Assembly (NCBI GenBank): GCA_025934255.1
Contig: JAICYJ010000019.1
Location: 1-49,698 of the forward strand
Direction of reading: 5' to 3'
Source of the DNA: Thermoleophilia bacterium
GTDB taxonomy: Bacteria; Actinomycetota; Thermoleophilia; Gaiellales; JAICJC01
Length of the DNA stretch: 49,698 bases
Of the stretch, positions 8,578 through 16,478 are shown piece by piece (positions within the stretch are counted from its first letter, which is position 1; each line of letters begins with the position of its first letter). The translations under genes and the position numbers were made by a program. Under the pieces are notes generated by a model. That model saw only the letters and a list, made by a program, of their open reading frames with translations. It did not search any database and was not told where the DNA came from.

Positions 8578-8611
8578 CTCGAGCGGACCAGGGCGCGCCC
8601 CATCGGCACCG

Positions 8612-8803
8612 TCAGCCAGGTGACGCGCTGGCCGGGCCGCTCTCCTCGGACCACATCCGCGCGAGCTGGCGCAGCTCGTCCTCGTCCCAGCCCCTGGTCG
8701 CGGCCTCGTGGAACATCGCGTGGAATTCCGTCGAGTCCATCGTCGGCACCTTGTCGTGAACCCACTTCTGGCTGAACCGCTGCGGAACGTCAAAGATCGC
8801 CAT
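8612..8803 (-). CDS. Small hypothetical protein, 63 residues
   Basis: The product begins MAIFDVPQRFSQKWVHDK and continues with an acidic helical segment (FHEAATRGWDEDELRQLARMWSEES). Amino-acid use is balanced and protein-like, unlike the arginine/serine-rich shadow frames around it. It has no recognised domain and no clear ribosome site, and it lies opposite the decayed rnhB region. The 277 bases between it and the quinone reductase stop (9081) hold nothing I can recognise. Confidence 0.4.
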   Translation of the reverse strand: MAIFDVPQRFSQKWVHDKVPTMDSTEFHAMFHEAATRGWDEDELRQLARMWSEESGPASASPG

Positions 8804-9080
8804 AGGGCCACTTTATCCGGATTCCAACGGCCGACCGGCGGCGCCGGCTTCGACGGTGGGGAGCAGTGCGCGAACATGTGTTCGCGACGTCCCAGGGCCA
8901 TCGCTACGCTCGGTTCCGCCGCGCCCTGGCAACAGGGAACTCCGGGATCGCTTAGTCTGCAGCGCGCGATCTCGAGCACATCGCCCTGGCCGACGCGCTG
9001 ACGCTGTGCCTCCTCTACCGGCATCACGGCCAGCGTCCCTTCGTTCTGGGTGCCAGCGTGCCAGCGTGAATTGGCTCGCG

Positions 9081-10100
9081 CTAGCCGACGTCGATAAGCA
9101 CCTTGCCGACGGCACCGCCTTCGACCGCCGCGTGGGCGGCGGCGGTCTGCTCGAGCGGGAACCGGTGCAACGGCAAGCCGGCGTCGGCTCCCACCTCGAG
9201 GGCGCCATCCGCGGCCGCCTTGGCGACGTCTGCGACGGCCGCGTCCTTGACCGCGGGTGGCACCGTGTAGACGAGCACGAACTGGTAGCGGACGTTGCGT
9301 CCCATCAGGTCTCCGACCGAGATGCCAAGCTGACTGCCACCATCCGTCGCATACGGGGTGACGGTGCCGTTCGCCGCCAGAACGGCGGTGTCGAGTGCGG
9401 CGTTCGCGCCCGCGGCGACCTCGACGACGACATCGACGCCGCCCGGCGCGATGCGGAGGATCTCCTCGGCCGCGCTGGGCGCGCGGTAGTTGACGACGTT
9501 CTGAGCCCCAGTCGCACGCGCGAGCTCCCGCTTCTCGTCTCCGCTGACGGTCGCGATCACCCGCGCCCCCGCCCAGCGCGCGAGCTGGATCGCAGCGTGA
9601 CCGACTGCACCCGCCCCGCCGGCAACCAGCACCGTCTGGGCCGCGAGAGCCCCCGGCTCGAGGCGACGAGGCCCGGCCTCCGACGAGGTCAGGCAGATGT
9701 GCGCCGTCAGCGCCGGGATGCCGAGACTCGCCCCGACGTCGAAGGACACGCCCTCCGCCAGCGGCACCGCCTGACGCTCGGGCAAGGCCACGTACTCCTG
9801 TGCGGTTCCGTCGATCCGCTGCCAGGCTGCTTCCCACAGCCACACCCGCTCGCCGACGCGCGACGGGTCGACGCCCGCACCGACGGCATCGACAGTTCCG
9901 GCGCCATCCTGGTTCGGCACCTGAGCCGGGTCGACGGGCTCGCCCGCGGCATCCCCGCGACGCCCCTTCCAGTCGGTCGGATTCACACCCGACACGGCCA
10001 CGCGAACGCGAACCTCCCCGGACCCCGGCTCCGGCACGGGTCGCTCGGCGAGATGCAGCACCTCGGGCTCACCGGTCTGCGAATACACGACTGCTCTCAT
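9081..10100 (-). CDS. Quinone oxidoreductase-like zinc-independent MDR dehydrogenase
   Basis: 339 residues of the medium-chain dehydrogenase/reductase superfamily, NADPH:quinone reductase branch. The GroES-like N-terminus is MRAVVYSQTGEPEVLHLAERPVP, with the VNPTDWKGRRG segment. The Rossmann fold has the VLVAGGAGAVGHAAIQLAR motif (about residue 150) typical of NADPH binding in this branch. The cysteine cluster of the structural zinc site is absent. The start is supported by GAGGAAG just upstream (complement of 10105-10111). It is likely a soluble enzyme reducing quinones or enones. It stands alone, 75 bases upstream of the next start. Confidence 0.85.
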   Translation of the reverse strand: MRAVVYSQTGEPEVLHLAERPVPEPGSGEVRVRVAVSGVNPTDWKGRRGDAAGEPVDPAQVPNQDGAGTVDAVGAGVDPSRVGERVWLWEAAWQRIDGTAQEYVALPERQAVPLAEGVSFDVGASLGIPALTAHICLTSSEAGPRRLEPGALAAQTVLVAGGAGAVGHAAIQLARWAGARVIATVSGDEKRELARATGAQNVVNYRAPSAAEEILRIAPGGVDVVVEVAAGANAALDTAVLAANGTVTPYATDGGSQLGISVGDLMGRNVRYQFVLVYTVPPAVKDAAVADVAKAAADGALEVGADAGLPLHRFPLEQTAAAHAAVEGGAVGKVLIDVG

Positions 10101-10175
10101 GTCACTTCCTCGTTTCCGCGGGTCAATCGGGCTCGGATGCTAGCTTCGGAGGCACCGCACACGAAACTGTCCGCT

Positions 10176-12050
10176 CTAGCCGCCCGCGACGCAGCGCAGG
10201 TCGTAGACCTCGTTGTGACCATCTTCGTAGGTGCGGCAGCGAGCCGGGAGCTGCAGGGCCGCGCGGGGATGGGTCGAGCGCATCAGCCGCCTGACGATCC
10301 CGGTGAACGGTGCCATCCGCCGCCAGCGCGGCGCGGGCGTGCGGCCGGCCAGCGACCCCGGTTCCACGACCAGGTAGTCGGCGCCGTAGCGCTGGCGCAG
10401 CGCGAGGATCTTCGACCGCGAGTCGCCGAAGTAGGCGTCGACCATCGCGAACATGCGCGAGCGCGCGATGCGCAGGTACCTGGCGCTGAAGACCTGATAC
10501 AGCTTGCGCGAGATCACCACCGGCCGCTTCGAGACGAGCGTCACGCATCCGATCGTGGTCGGATCGCCCGCGATGATGGTGCTCTTGGGCAGCGTGCCAA
10601 CGTACTGCAGCATCCCGCGATCGCGACCGCAGTGCCCAGCCAGGCTGACCCCGCGCCCGGCGATCGCCACCTCGGCCAGGAGCAGGGTTCCGGCCAGCAC
10701 GGCCGCCACTCCGACGACCCTGGCCGCCGCGGCGCCGCGCCTCCAGACCAGCGCGCCGGCCACCACCGCGACCACGATCGACACGGCCACCACCGGCCGC
10801 TCACCGTGATCCAGGAAGTAGCGCAGCCGCGCGCTGGACAGGCTGGGTCCCAGCGGCACCACCCGCACGGCGAGGTAGGCCGCGACCAGGCTGATGGCAA
10901 GCCCGAGCGGGATCAGCAACCAGGCCAGGGCGGGCCGCAGCCGGTGGCCGAGCGACTCGAAGGTCGGGCGCCAGGCGACGGCGATGGCGACGCACGAGAA
11001 GGGCAGCAGCGGGTAGGTGTAGCGGTTGGGAAGGTACAACCGGAACAGCACCGCGAAGGCCAGGGCGTAGAGCAGCAGTGCTGTGACCAGCATCCACAGC
11101 AGCTCGCGCCGCAGGAGCAGGATGTTCGGCGGGCGCAGCAGCAGCAGCACGACCGGAGTGAAGAGCAGGATCGCAAGCGATGGCCCGATGTCCAGCCCCG
11201 AGTAGGTGCCCTTCAGGATCGACAGGACGTTGTTGCTGAAGAAGTGCATCTGCCCGCGCGGCCCGAAGTCGGGCAGCGCGTGCGCCTGGGACCTGGTGAT
11301 CAGAGCCTGCTCGCGGCCGATCAGCCCGGGCAGCAGCAGGCCGATGCCGCTCACGGCGATGCAGGCCAGCGCCGGCAGCGTCCGTGCCCGCTCGAGCGAC
11401 GGCCGGCGGCCGCGCAGCGTCAGGCAGGACGCGGCCATGATCGCCAGCGCGCTGACAGCACCCGGCGGATAGAACAGGCTGCCCACGGCAGGTACCGCGG
11501 CGGCCATCCAGTAGCGCCGGCGCAGCAGCAGGTAGACGGTGAGCAGCACCACCGGCTGGCCGAATGCGCGGGCGTGGCCGCCGCTGAACCGCAGCGAGTT
11601 CACCGGCAGCAGGAACAGCGCGGCTCCCATCCAGGCCGCCGGCCACCAGTCGGTGTGCTCGCGCACGATCAGGAACACGAGCCAGGCCGAGAGCGGTGCC
11701 AGCACCACCGCCAGCCACGGCCCGAGGGTGACCGGGTCGACCGCGTAGCTTGCGAGCCGGTAGAGCGTCTGCAGGCCGAGAGGCACGTAGCCGGCCTTGA
11801 CCAGGGCGCTGGTGAGCGGGTCGGTGAACAGCCCCGGGTCCTGGAACCGGCGCATCCAGAACGTGTGGGTCTGCGCGTCCGGCTGGAAGGTGAGCGCGTT
11901 GAACAGGATGGCCCATTCCGCACGCAGCGTCAGCAGGGTGGCTGCGATCAGCAGACCCGCGTTCTCGAGCACGCCACGGCGGAAGATCCGCGACCGCGCC
12001 GGCGCAGGATGCTCGGCTCGTACCGAGCCGGTGACACTGACGTCAGCCAA
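10176..12050 (-). CDS. Polytopic membrane protein, GT-C glycosyltransferase-like
   Basis: 624 residues with about 11-13 predicted transmembrane helices through residue 460, then a soluble C-terminal domain of about 150 residues (from GHCGRDRGMLQYVG). The first periplasmic loop contains FQPDAQTHTFWMRRFQDPGLF, with an acidic residue where GT-C transferases (PMT/ArnT/DUF2079 types) place their catalytic Asp. The architecture suggests a lipid-linked sugar transferase, but no diagnostic motif fixes the family. The start is a TTG at 12050; an in-frame GTG at 11972 (before the first helix) is a reasonable alternative. Cysteines in the C-terminal domain (CGRD, IGC, CRTYE, LRC) could form disulfides. 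Confidence 0.6.
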   Translation of the reverse strand: MADVSVTGSVRAEHPAPARSRIFRRGVLENAGLLIAATLLTLRAEWAILFNALTFQPDAQTHTFWMRRFQDPGLFTDPLTSALVKAGYVPLGLQTLYRLASYAVDPVTLGPWLAVVLAPLSAWLVFLIVREHTDWWPAAWMGAALFLLPVNSLRFSGGHARAFGQPVVLLTVYLLLRRRYWMAAAVPAVGSLFYPPGAVSALAIMAASCLTLRGRRPSLERARTLPALACIAVSGIGLLLPGLIGREQALITRSQAHALPDFGPRGQMHFFSNNVLSILKGTYSGLDIGPSLAILLFTPVVLLLLRPPNILLLRRELLWMLVTALLLYALAFAVLFRLYLPNRYTYPLLPFSCVAIAVAWRPTFESLGHRLRPALAWLLIPLGLAISLVAAYLAVRVVPLGPSLSSARLRYFLDHGERPVVAVSIVVAVVAGALVWRRGAAAARVVGVAAVLAGTLLLAEVAIAGRGVSLAGHCGRDRGMLQYVGTLPKSTIIAGDPTTIGCVTLVSKRPVVISRKLYQVFSARYLRIARSRMFAMVDAYFGDSRSKILALRQRYGADYLVVEPGSLAGRTPAPRWRRMAPFTGIVRRLMRSTHPRAALQLPARCRTYEDGHNEVYDLRCVAGG

Positions 12051-12222
12051 CTACCGGTACCAGGGTGACCGCGAGCGGAAGGAGTCGTTCACTTCGCCAT
12101 TGTGGACGTTTGCCAGGATGGAAGTCCGCAGTCGCGGTGGGCGCCGGTCGAGCCGCCGATTTCAACAGCCCCATCAGAATCCTTACACGGGCCTTTCATG
12201 GATCTGGCAGTGATGGTCTAGC

Positions 12223-12732
12223 TTGACCGTTGCTGCACCGCTTGGCCTTCTCGCCGTGGACCGCCCACTCGACGACACCCAGGACATGGTTTCCCCGTTG
12301 CAGGGGGATGCCGAGATGCGGTTGCTGCTGGGACGGCTCGGGCACCTCGTCTCGGCGAACGACGATGACCCCCGGCGACGGCTGCTGGCCGCGCTGATCG
12401 CAATGTGGGATGACGACCCTCGCCTCGACAACAGGCTCGAGGCGGCTCAGCATCTCCTGACGCTCGACCAGCGGGACGTGTGGTTCGTCGCGGATGACCC
12501 GGTGACGGCAGTCGACGATGCTGCCAGCCGCCTGCTGGTCGCGCTCGGCGACGCGATCACCGCGGCCGGTGCGAACTTCTACTTCGACGCGGGCGAGCCG
12601 TTCATCCCGGCCGCTCATGCCGACGACGCCTACCTCGAGCTGGGAGACGCGATCCGCCACTGGAAAGCCGAGATGCTCGACGAGCAGCGGCGCCGCCAGC
12701 ACCGGCCCGTGGAGTCGGAAGAACTGATCTAG
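12223..12732 (+). CDS. Hypothetical acidic protein, 169 residues
   Basis: An alpha-helical, soluble, acidic protein with no recognised domain. Features include MRLLLGRLGHLVSANDDDPRRRLLAALIAMWDDDPRLDNRLEAAQHLL and a conserved-looking aromatic stretch, TAAGANFYFDAGEPF. The first possible start is a TTG at 12223; GTG at 12256 and ATG at 12286 are in frame and may be the true start. The 170 bases upstream contain no clear promoter. It is likely cytoplasmic; function unknown. Confidence 0.55.
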   Translation: MTVAAPLGLLAVDRPLDDTQDMVSPLQGDAEMRLLLGRLGHLVSANDDDPRRRLLAALIAMWDDDPRLDNRLEAAQHLLTLDQRDVWFVADDPVTAVDDAASRLLVALGDAITAAGANFYFDAGEPFIPAAHADDAYLELGDAIRHWKAEMLDEQRRRQHRPVESEELI

Positions 12733-12889
12733 CCGAGCCGGGCGGCCGCCAGGATGGAGCCCAGACGTGGCTTGCGCGCGGTGGCCAGACCTGCGAATCT
12801 AGCGTGATTCCCCTGGAAAATCCGCGGTCTCCCGGTGTCGGGATGGCGGTCGTGGTGCGTCGGCTGTGCGCGCCGGAAGGAGTTTTCGA

Positions 12890-13291
12890 ATGACGCTGCT
12901 CACGAGTTACCCACCGTTCCTGGACGTGCTCTGGACGATGGCCGTGTTCTTTGCCTGGATCATCTGGTTCTGGCTGCTGATCACGGTCTTCTCGGACCTG
13001 TTCCGGCGGCGCGACGCCAGCGGGTTCGAAAAGGTGTTGTGGATGATCTTCGTGATCATCGTTCCCTATCTGGGCGTATTCATCTACCTGCTGGTCAACC
13101 ACGACGGCATGACAGACCGCGCGGTCAGAGAGCAGCAGGCCGTCCAGCAGCAGCTGGATGACCACATCCGCTCGGTGGCGCCGGCCAGCGGGACCGAGGA
13201 GATCGCGAAGGCCAAGCAGCTGCTCGACAGCGGCGCCATCAACCAGGCCGAGTACGAGTCTCTCAAGGCGAAGGCGCTGGCCGCGGGTTGA
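12890..13291 (+). CDS. Small membrane protein with PLDc_N and SHOCT domains
   Basis: 133 residues. Two helices with the PLDc_N signature (FWLLITVFSDLFRRRD then VLWMIFVIIVPYLGVFIYLL) are followed by a charged linker and a C-terminal SHOCT segment (EEIAKAKQLLDSGAINQAEYESLK). Such proteins are common in actinobacteria; SHOCT segments are thought to mediate oligomerisation. The ATG at 12890 follows GGAAGGAG at 12875-12882, a strong ribosome site that fixes the start. Its 3' end overlaps the opposing gene by 29 bases. Confidence 0.8.
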   Translation: MTLLTSYPPFLDVLWTMAVFFAWIIWFWLLITVFSDLFRRRDASGFEKVLWMIFVIIVPYLGVFIYLLVNHDGMTDRAVREQQAVQQQLDDHIRSVAPASGTEEIAKAKQLLDSGAINQAEYESLKAKALAAG

Positions 13292-13916
13292 GGCTGACCA
13301 GGTCGATGGCCAGCGTCGCCTCGGCCAGGCCGACCAGTGCCCCGATCGTGACGCCCAGCGCGGCCTCGTAGGCGGCGCCTGCCAGGAACGGGTGCGGTAG
13401 CCCGACGACGTAGAGGGCATGCAGCGCGGCTGATTCGACGAGCACCGGGATGGTCACCACGCGCACCGTCAGCCAGAACCGCGGCCACACCAGCCGGGCC
13501 GACCGCACGAGGCTGCCCGCCACGCCGGCTCGCTCCATCACGATCACCGGCCCCGTCAGGGAGATCAGCGTGAAGGCAACCAGCCCTGGCACCACGAGCA
13601 GCAGGGTCAGGCCGACGCTGATCGCGATCACGACGACGTCGGCCACCAGCAGCGATACCCACGGCAGCGTGCGCAGCACCTCCGACACCGGAGCCGCACG
13701 CTTGCCGTGCTGATGCTCGGACACGATCCGCTCGCTCAACCCGCCGTAGAAGACGATGCCGGCCGACGAGACGGCGCCGGTCAGGAGCGCCCCGGCCCGG
13801 AGCAGCGTGCCCCAGTGGCCGGTGTGCCCGTGGGCGACGCTATCCGCGACGAGCTGCGCGGCCGCGTCGGCCACGCCGCCGATCGAGAACACCAGCAGCG
13901 CCATCGGGCCCAGCAC
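13263..13916 (-). CDS. Polytopic membrane protein of unknown function
   Basis: About 217 residues from the GTG at 13916, with five or six hydrophobic segments (for example MALLVFSIGGVADAAAQLVA, LLTGAVSSAGIVFYGGL, VVVIAISVGLTLLLVVPGLVAF). The layout resembles proteins with a DUF975- or glycerophosphodiester-type membrane region, but I cannot name it. Protein-like sequence continues in frame upstream (SIFGRALTTYRARFRV, to about 14006), yet the next ATG in frame (14147) lies deep inside the convincing 66-residue gene. The true start is therefore unresolved: GTG 13916, a non-standard codon near 14006, or a long overlap. Confidence 0.6.
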   Translation of the reverse strand: MLGPMALLVFSIGGVADAAAQLVADSVAHGHTGHWGTLLRAGALLTGAVSSAGIVFYGGLSERIVSEHQHGKRAAPVSEVLRTLPWVSLLVADVVVIAISVGLTLLLVVPGLVAFTLISLTGPVIVMERAGVAGSLVRSARLVWPRFWLTVRVVTIPVLVESAALHALYVVGLPHPFLAGAAYEAALGVTIGALVGLAEATLAIDLVSLNPRPAPSP

Positions 13917-14008
13917 CCGGAAGCGCGCCCGGTAGGTCGTCAGGGCGCGGCCGAAGATCGAGCGCGCGGTATGTCCCGTGGAGGCCGTGCCGCCGACCGA
14001 CCGCAGCC

Positions 14009-14209
14009 CTACGTGGGCGGGCGGCCCTTTCGCGCTTCGGAGAGCATCTTGCTCGCGGCCACGATCGCGTCGCCCTTGTCGTCGAACGTCTGCTCGGTCA
14101 GGTGCTTGTTCGACCTGAAGTTGTTGTCCTCGATGTAGCCGCGCCACGTCTGCGTCGCCTCATCGAACTCGACGCCGTCGTGCCAGTGCAGATACTGCTC
14201 GCCGCTCAT
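14009..14209 (-). CDS. Small hypothetical soluble protein, 66 residues
   Basis: The product starts MSGEQYLHWHDGVEFDEATQTWRG and has a balanced, aromatic-rich composition typical of a folded small domain, ending in a lysine/arginine-rich tail (SEARKGRPPT). A GGAGG ribosome site sits just before the ATG at 14209 on this strand. The segment DEATQTWRGYIEDNNF suggests beta strands. No family recognised. It precedes the polytopic membrane gene and may be co-transcribed with it. Confidence 0.65.
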   Translation of the reverse strand: MSGEQYLHWHDGVEFDEATQTWRGYIEDNNFRSNKHLTEQTFDDKGDAIVAASKMLSEARKGRPPT

Positions 14210-14259
14210 CTGATCCTCCGATCGGTACCAGGCAACGTACCGGATCCGAGGGCCAACGA

Positions 14260-15243
14260 TCAGGTGTGCGCGGTGACCCGTCCCGACAGCAGCCCGTCAT
14301 GGGTCAGCCGCCAGTTGGCCACCACGTGCCGCTGCACACCGCCGGTCGTGCAGGCGCCGTCGAAGCCCAGCGGCCGCACCGCCGTCACCTTTCCCTTGCA
14401 GACCAGCCCGCTGGGCAGGTACTCCATCTGGAACGTGGTCGCCTGCAGGCTGGTGGAACGGACCAGCAGGTCGGCCCGCAGCAGCACGTTCTGGCTGCCG
14501 TGCCCGACACCGGTCATGGACACGAGCGCCACGTCGGATCCCTGCTGCTGCAGGATCCGCCCGCTCAGATGGTCGTCGAAGCTGGCCGCGTTCCACTGGT
14601 GGGAGTGGACGCGCAGCGGCCCGAACGCGACGCCCAGGATCACGGCCGCCGAGACCACGGCCACGACCAGCAGCCGCCGGGTGAGCAGCCGCGCCGGCGC
14701 TCCCGGCCGCTCGGCGATCCGCCACAGCACGAGCGACACCACCAGCGTCGTTGAGACGATGTAGATCGCGAGCATCCACGGCGCGTTTCTGTCGGTGCCC
14801 GCCCCGATCCCGTGCAGCGTGGCCGCCGCCCACACCGCGAAGTTCGCGTAGTGCGCCCGCCGCCACCAGCGGTGGGACATCCGCCCGCGGTAGTGGTTGG
14901 TGAGGGCCAGCGCCAGCAGCAGCTCGGCAGCCGCGATGCCGAGGCCGGTCCAGATCGGCCGGTAGCCGGCCGCCAGCGGCACCGCCAGCTGGGTCAGCGA
15001 GAACGGCAGGAACGAGTCGATGCCGATCGCGACGATGTGGATGACGATGAACGTCCCCACCAGCAGGCCGCCCTAGCGGTGCACGTCCTCCACCGCGAAC
15101 ATCGGCCACCTCCGCCAGCGCCGGCCTGGCGCCTTTCCGGCCAGGGCCAGCCCGAGCGCGATCACCGCGGTCATCAACACGTAGGCGGCGATGCCGGCCG
15201 CGCGGGCCGCGTACCAGTCGATCGGGTTCGATGTCAGGTGCAT
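14260..15243 (-). pseudogene. Ferric-reductase-like transmembrane protein interrupted by an in-frame amber codon
   Basis: Read from the ATG at 15243, the frame gives 56 residues, ending ...MFAVEDVHR, then TAG (15075-15073), then continues without shift as GGLLVGTFIVIHIVAIGID for another 271 codons. Both parts belong to one ferric-reductase-type heme membrane domain: histidines in EDVHR, FIVIHIV, RRAHYANFA and ATLHGIGAGT are in the expected helices. The C-terminal 110 residues form a soluble beta-rich domain after a last helix. The ATG overlaps the apbE stop by 10 bases, so this is the last gene of that operon. The amber may be a real nonsense mutation, a sequencing error (for example TGG to TAG), or readthrough. 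A GTG at 15060 could restart a shortened protein. Confidence 0.75.
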
Positions 15244-16094
15244 ACCAGGTCACCCTCCAGCGATCTCCGCCACGAGCGGTTGGTGACGGCCCGATCGTCC
15301 GCCCACAGGAAGCGGCCGGGCAGGCCCCGTTCGTCCAGCCAATCCGGGCCCTCATCGCCCAGTAGGAACGCCGCCTTGGCGGCGACGTCGGCATCCAGGC
15401 ACGTGGCGCCCGATACGGTCACCTGCTGCCAGCGCGTCTGGGACGGCCGGCCGGTCGCGGGATCGATCAGATGGTGCTGCCGCCGTCCGCCGCGGCGCCA
15501 CGCCCGCCGTCCCCGGCCGCTGGTGGCAAGGCCACCGGCCTCGAGCCGCACGGCGTCGCCGCCGGGTAGCTGCACGTCGACCGCTCCGCGCGCAGCGACG
15601 TCGCCACCGGCGGAGATCCAGCCCTCGCCGCTGAGGCAGGCCAGCGCCTCGTCCACGGCGCGCGACTTGACCACGCCGTTCAGATCGAGCTCGACTCCGG
15701 CGGGCACGCGCAGCAGCTGGTCGCGCGCCTCGATCCGGTGCCAGCAACCTGCCAACGCCGCTGCGGGTGGCTCCGACCGGTCGAGGCCGTCTCCGAAGTC
15801 GCGGTCGTAGCCCGCCGCGCGCAGGGCGGAGCCGATGGTGGGGTCGACCAGCCCGCCAGTCTCGCGGGCGGCCCACAGCGACAGCTCCAGCATGTCGGCG
15901 AACGCACGGGACACGCGGATCGCCCGGCCGGCGCCGGCGTTCACCGCGTTCAGCTCGCTGCCCTCGAGGAAGCGGCTGAAGCGGCGCTGGTGGTGATCGA
16001 ACAGCGCGCGGATCCGCCGTGCCTGCTCGGCCGTCGCCCCGGACACGCGCACGTCGCAGCCCATCGCCCGGAATCGCAGGAGCGGCGCGCTCAC
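15234..16094 (-). CDS. apbE: FAD:protein FMN transferase (ApbE family)
   Basis: 286 residues. ApbE enzymes attach FMN from FAD to a Ser/Thr of exported redox proteins. Visible family blocks: FRAMGCDVRV near the start, FSRFLEGSELNAVNAG, GLVDPTIGSALRAAGYD, DLNGVVKSRAVDEAL, SAGGDVA, LATSGRG, HLIDPATGRPS and the metal-binding CLDADVAAKAAFLLG. No signal peptide or lipobox is apparent, so it may act on the cytoplasmic side or be anchored otherwise. GTG at 16094 overlaps the stop of the 91-residue gene upstream (GTGA), and the end overlaps the ferric-reductase-like gene. The context points to maturation of a flavinylated electron-transfer protein, but no acceptor motif is encoded nearby. Confidence 0.85.
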   Translation of the reverse strand: MSAPLLRFRAMGCDVRVSGATAEQARRIRALFDHHQRRFSRFLEGSELNAVNAGAGRAIRVSRAFADMLELSLWAARETGGLVDPTIGSALRAAGYDRDFGDGLDRSEPPAAALAGCWHRIEARDQLLRVPAGVELDLNGVVKSRAVDEALACLSGEGWISAGGDVAARGAVDVQLPGGDAVRLEAGGLATSGRGRRAWRRGGRRQHHLIDPATGRPSQTRWQQVTVSGATCLDADVAAKAAFLLGDEGPDWLDERGLPGRFLWADDRAVTNRSWRRSLEGDLVCT

Positions 16095-16366
16095 GACTGG
16101 CTGGTGCTCGCCTGCGGAGGCGCCGACTGGGGCGGAGCTATCGAGCCCGACTGCAGCGCGTTGCGCCGCACCGTGTCGGCGAACCGCCGCGGCGCCGTCA
16201 ACGGCGTTGCCGAGTGCCGGGCGTGGCCCGATGCGGTGCTGCGCGTGGCAAGCATCCCGCCGGCGAACACGGCGACAGCGGCGGCGGCCAAAGCGCCCTT
16301 GCCGAGTGCGGCACGGCGGCGTGCGGCCACCATCCGGCCGGGCCGATCGTTCGACGTCGGTTCCAT
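16091..16366 (-). CDS. Small anchored protein at the head of the apbE operon
   Basis: 91 residues: a basic N-terminus (RPGRMVAARRRAALGKG), one hydrophobic segment (ALAAAAVAVFAGGMLA), then a Pro/Gln/Ser/Thr-rich tail (SIAPPQSAPPQASTSQS). It is predicted to be a membrane-anchored or secreted small protein. It overlaps apbE by four bases, so the products are probably made together. The D-x-x-S/T-G-A-T flavinylation motif is not present. Function unknown. Confidence 0.5.
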   Translation of the reverse strand: MEPTSNDRPGRMVAARRRAALGKGALAAAAVAVFAGGMLATRSTASGHARHSATPLTAPRRFADTVRRNALQSGSIAPPQSAPPQASTSQS

Positions 16367-16478
16367 GCCCGAACCGTACGGATGCGAGATGAGCGGAAGC
16401 TTGGGGTCGGCTTAACGATTCCTGCGAAGGCGGACCGCGCAGATCGCTCGAAGCAGTCTCGGTGCGAGAATAGGTCGC

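Noticed and set aside
8856..12068. A 1,070-codon open frame on the + strand
   Set aside because: It lies antisense to the quinone reductase and the polytopic membrane gene, is Arg/Asp/Gly/His-rich without hydrophobic cores, and is a typical GC-rich shadow frame.
14260..14600. FMN-attachment site in DGACTTGG of the reductase-like C-terminus
   Set aside because: It lacks the S/T-G-A-T core used by ApbE, so it is noted only as a remote possibility.
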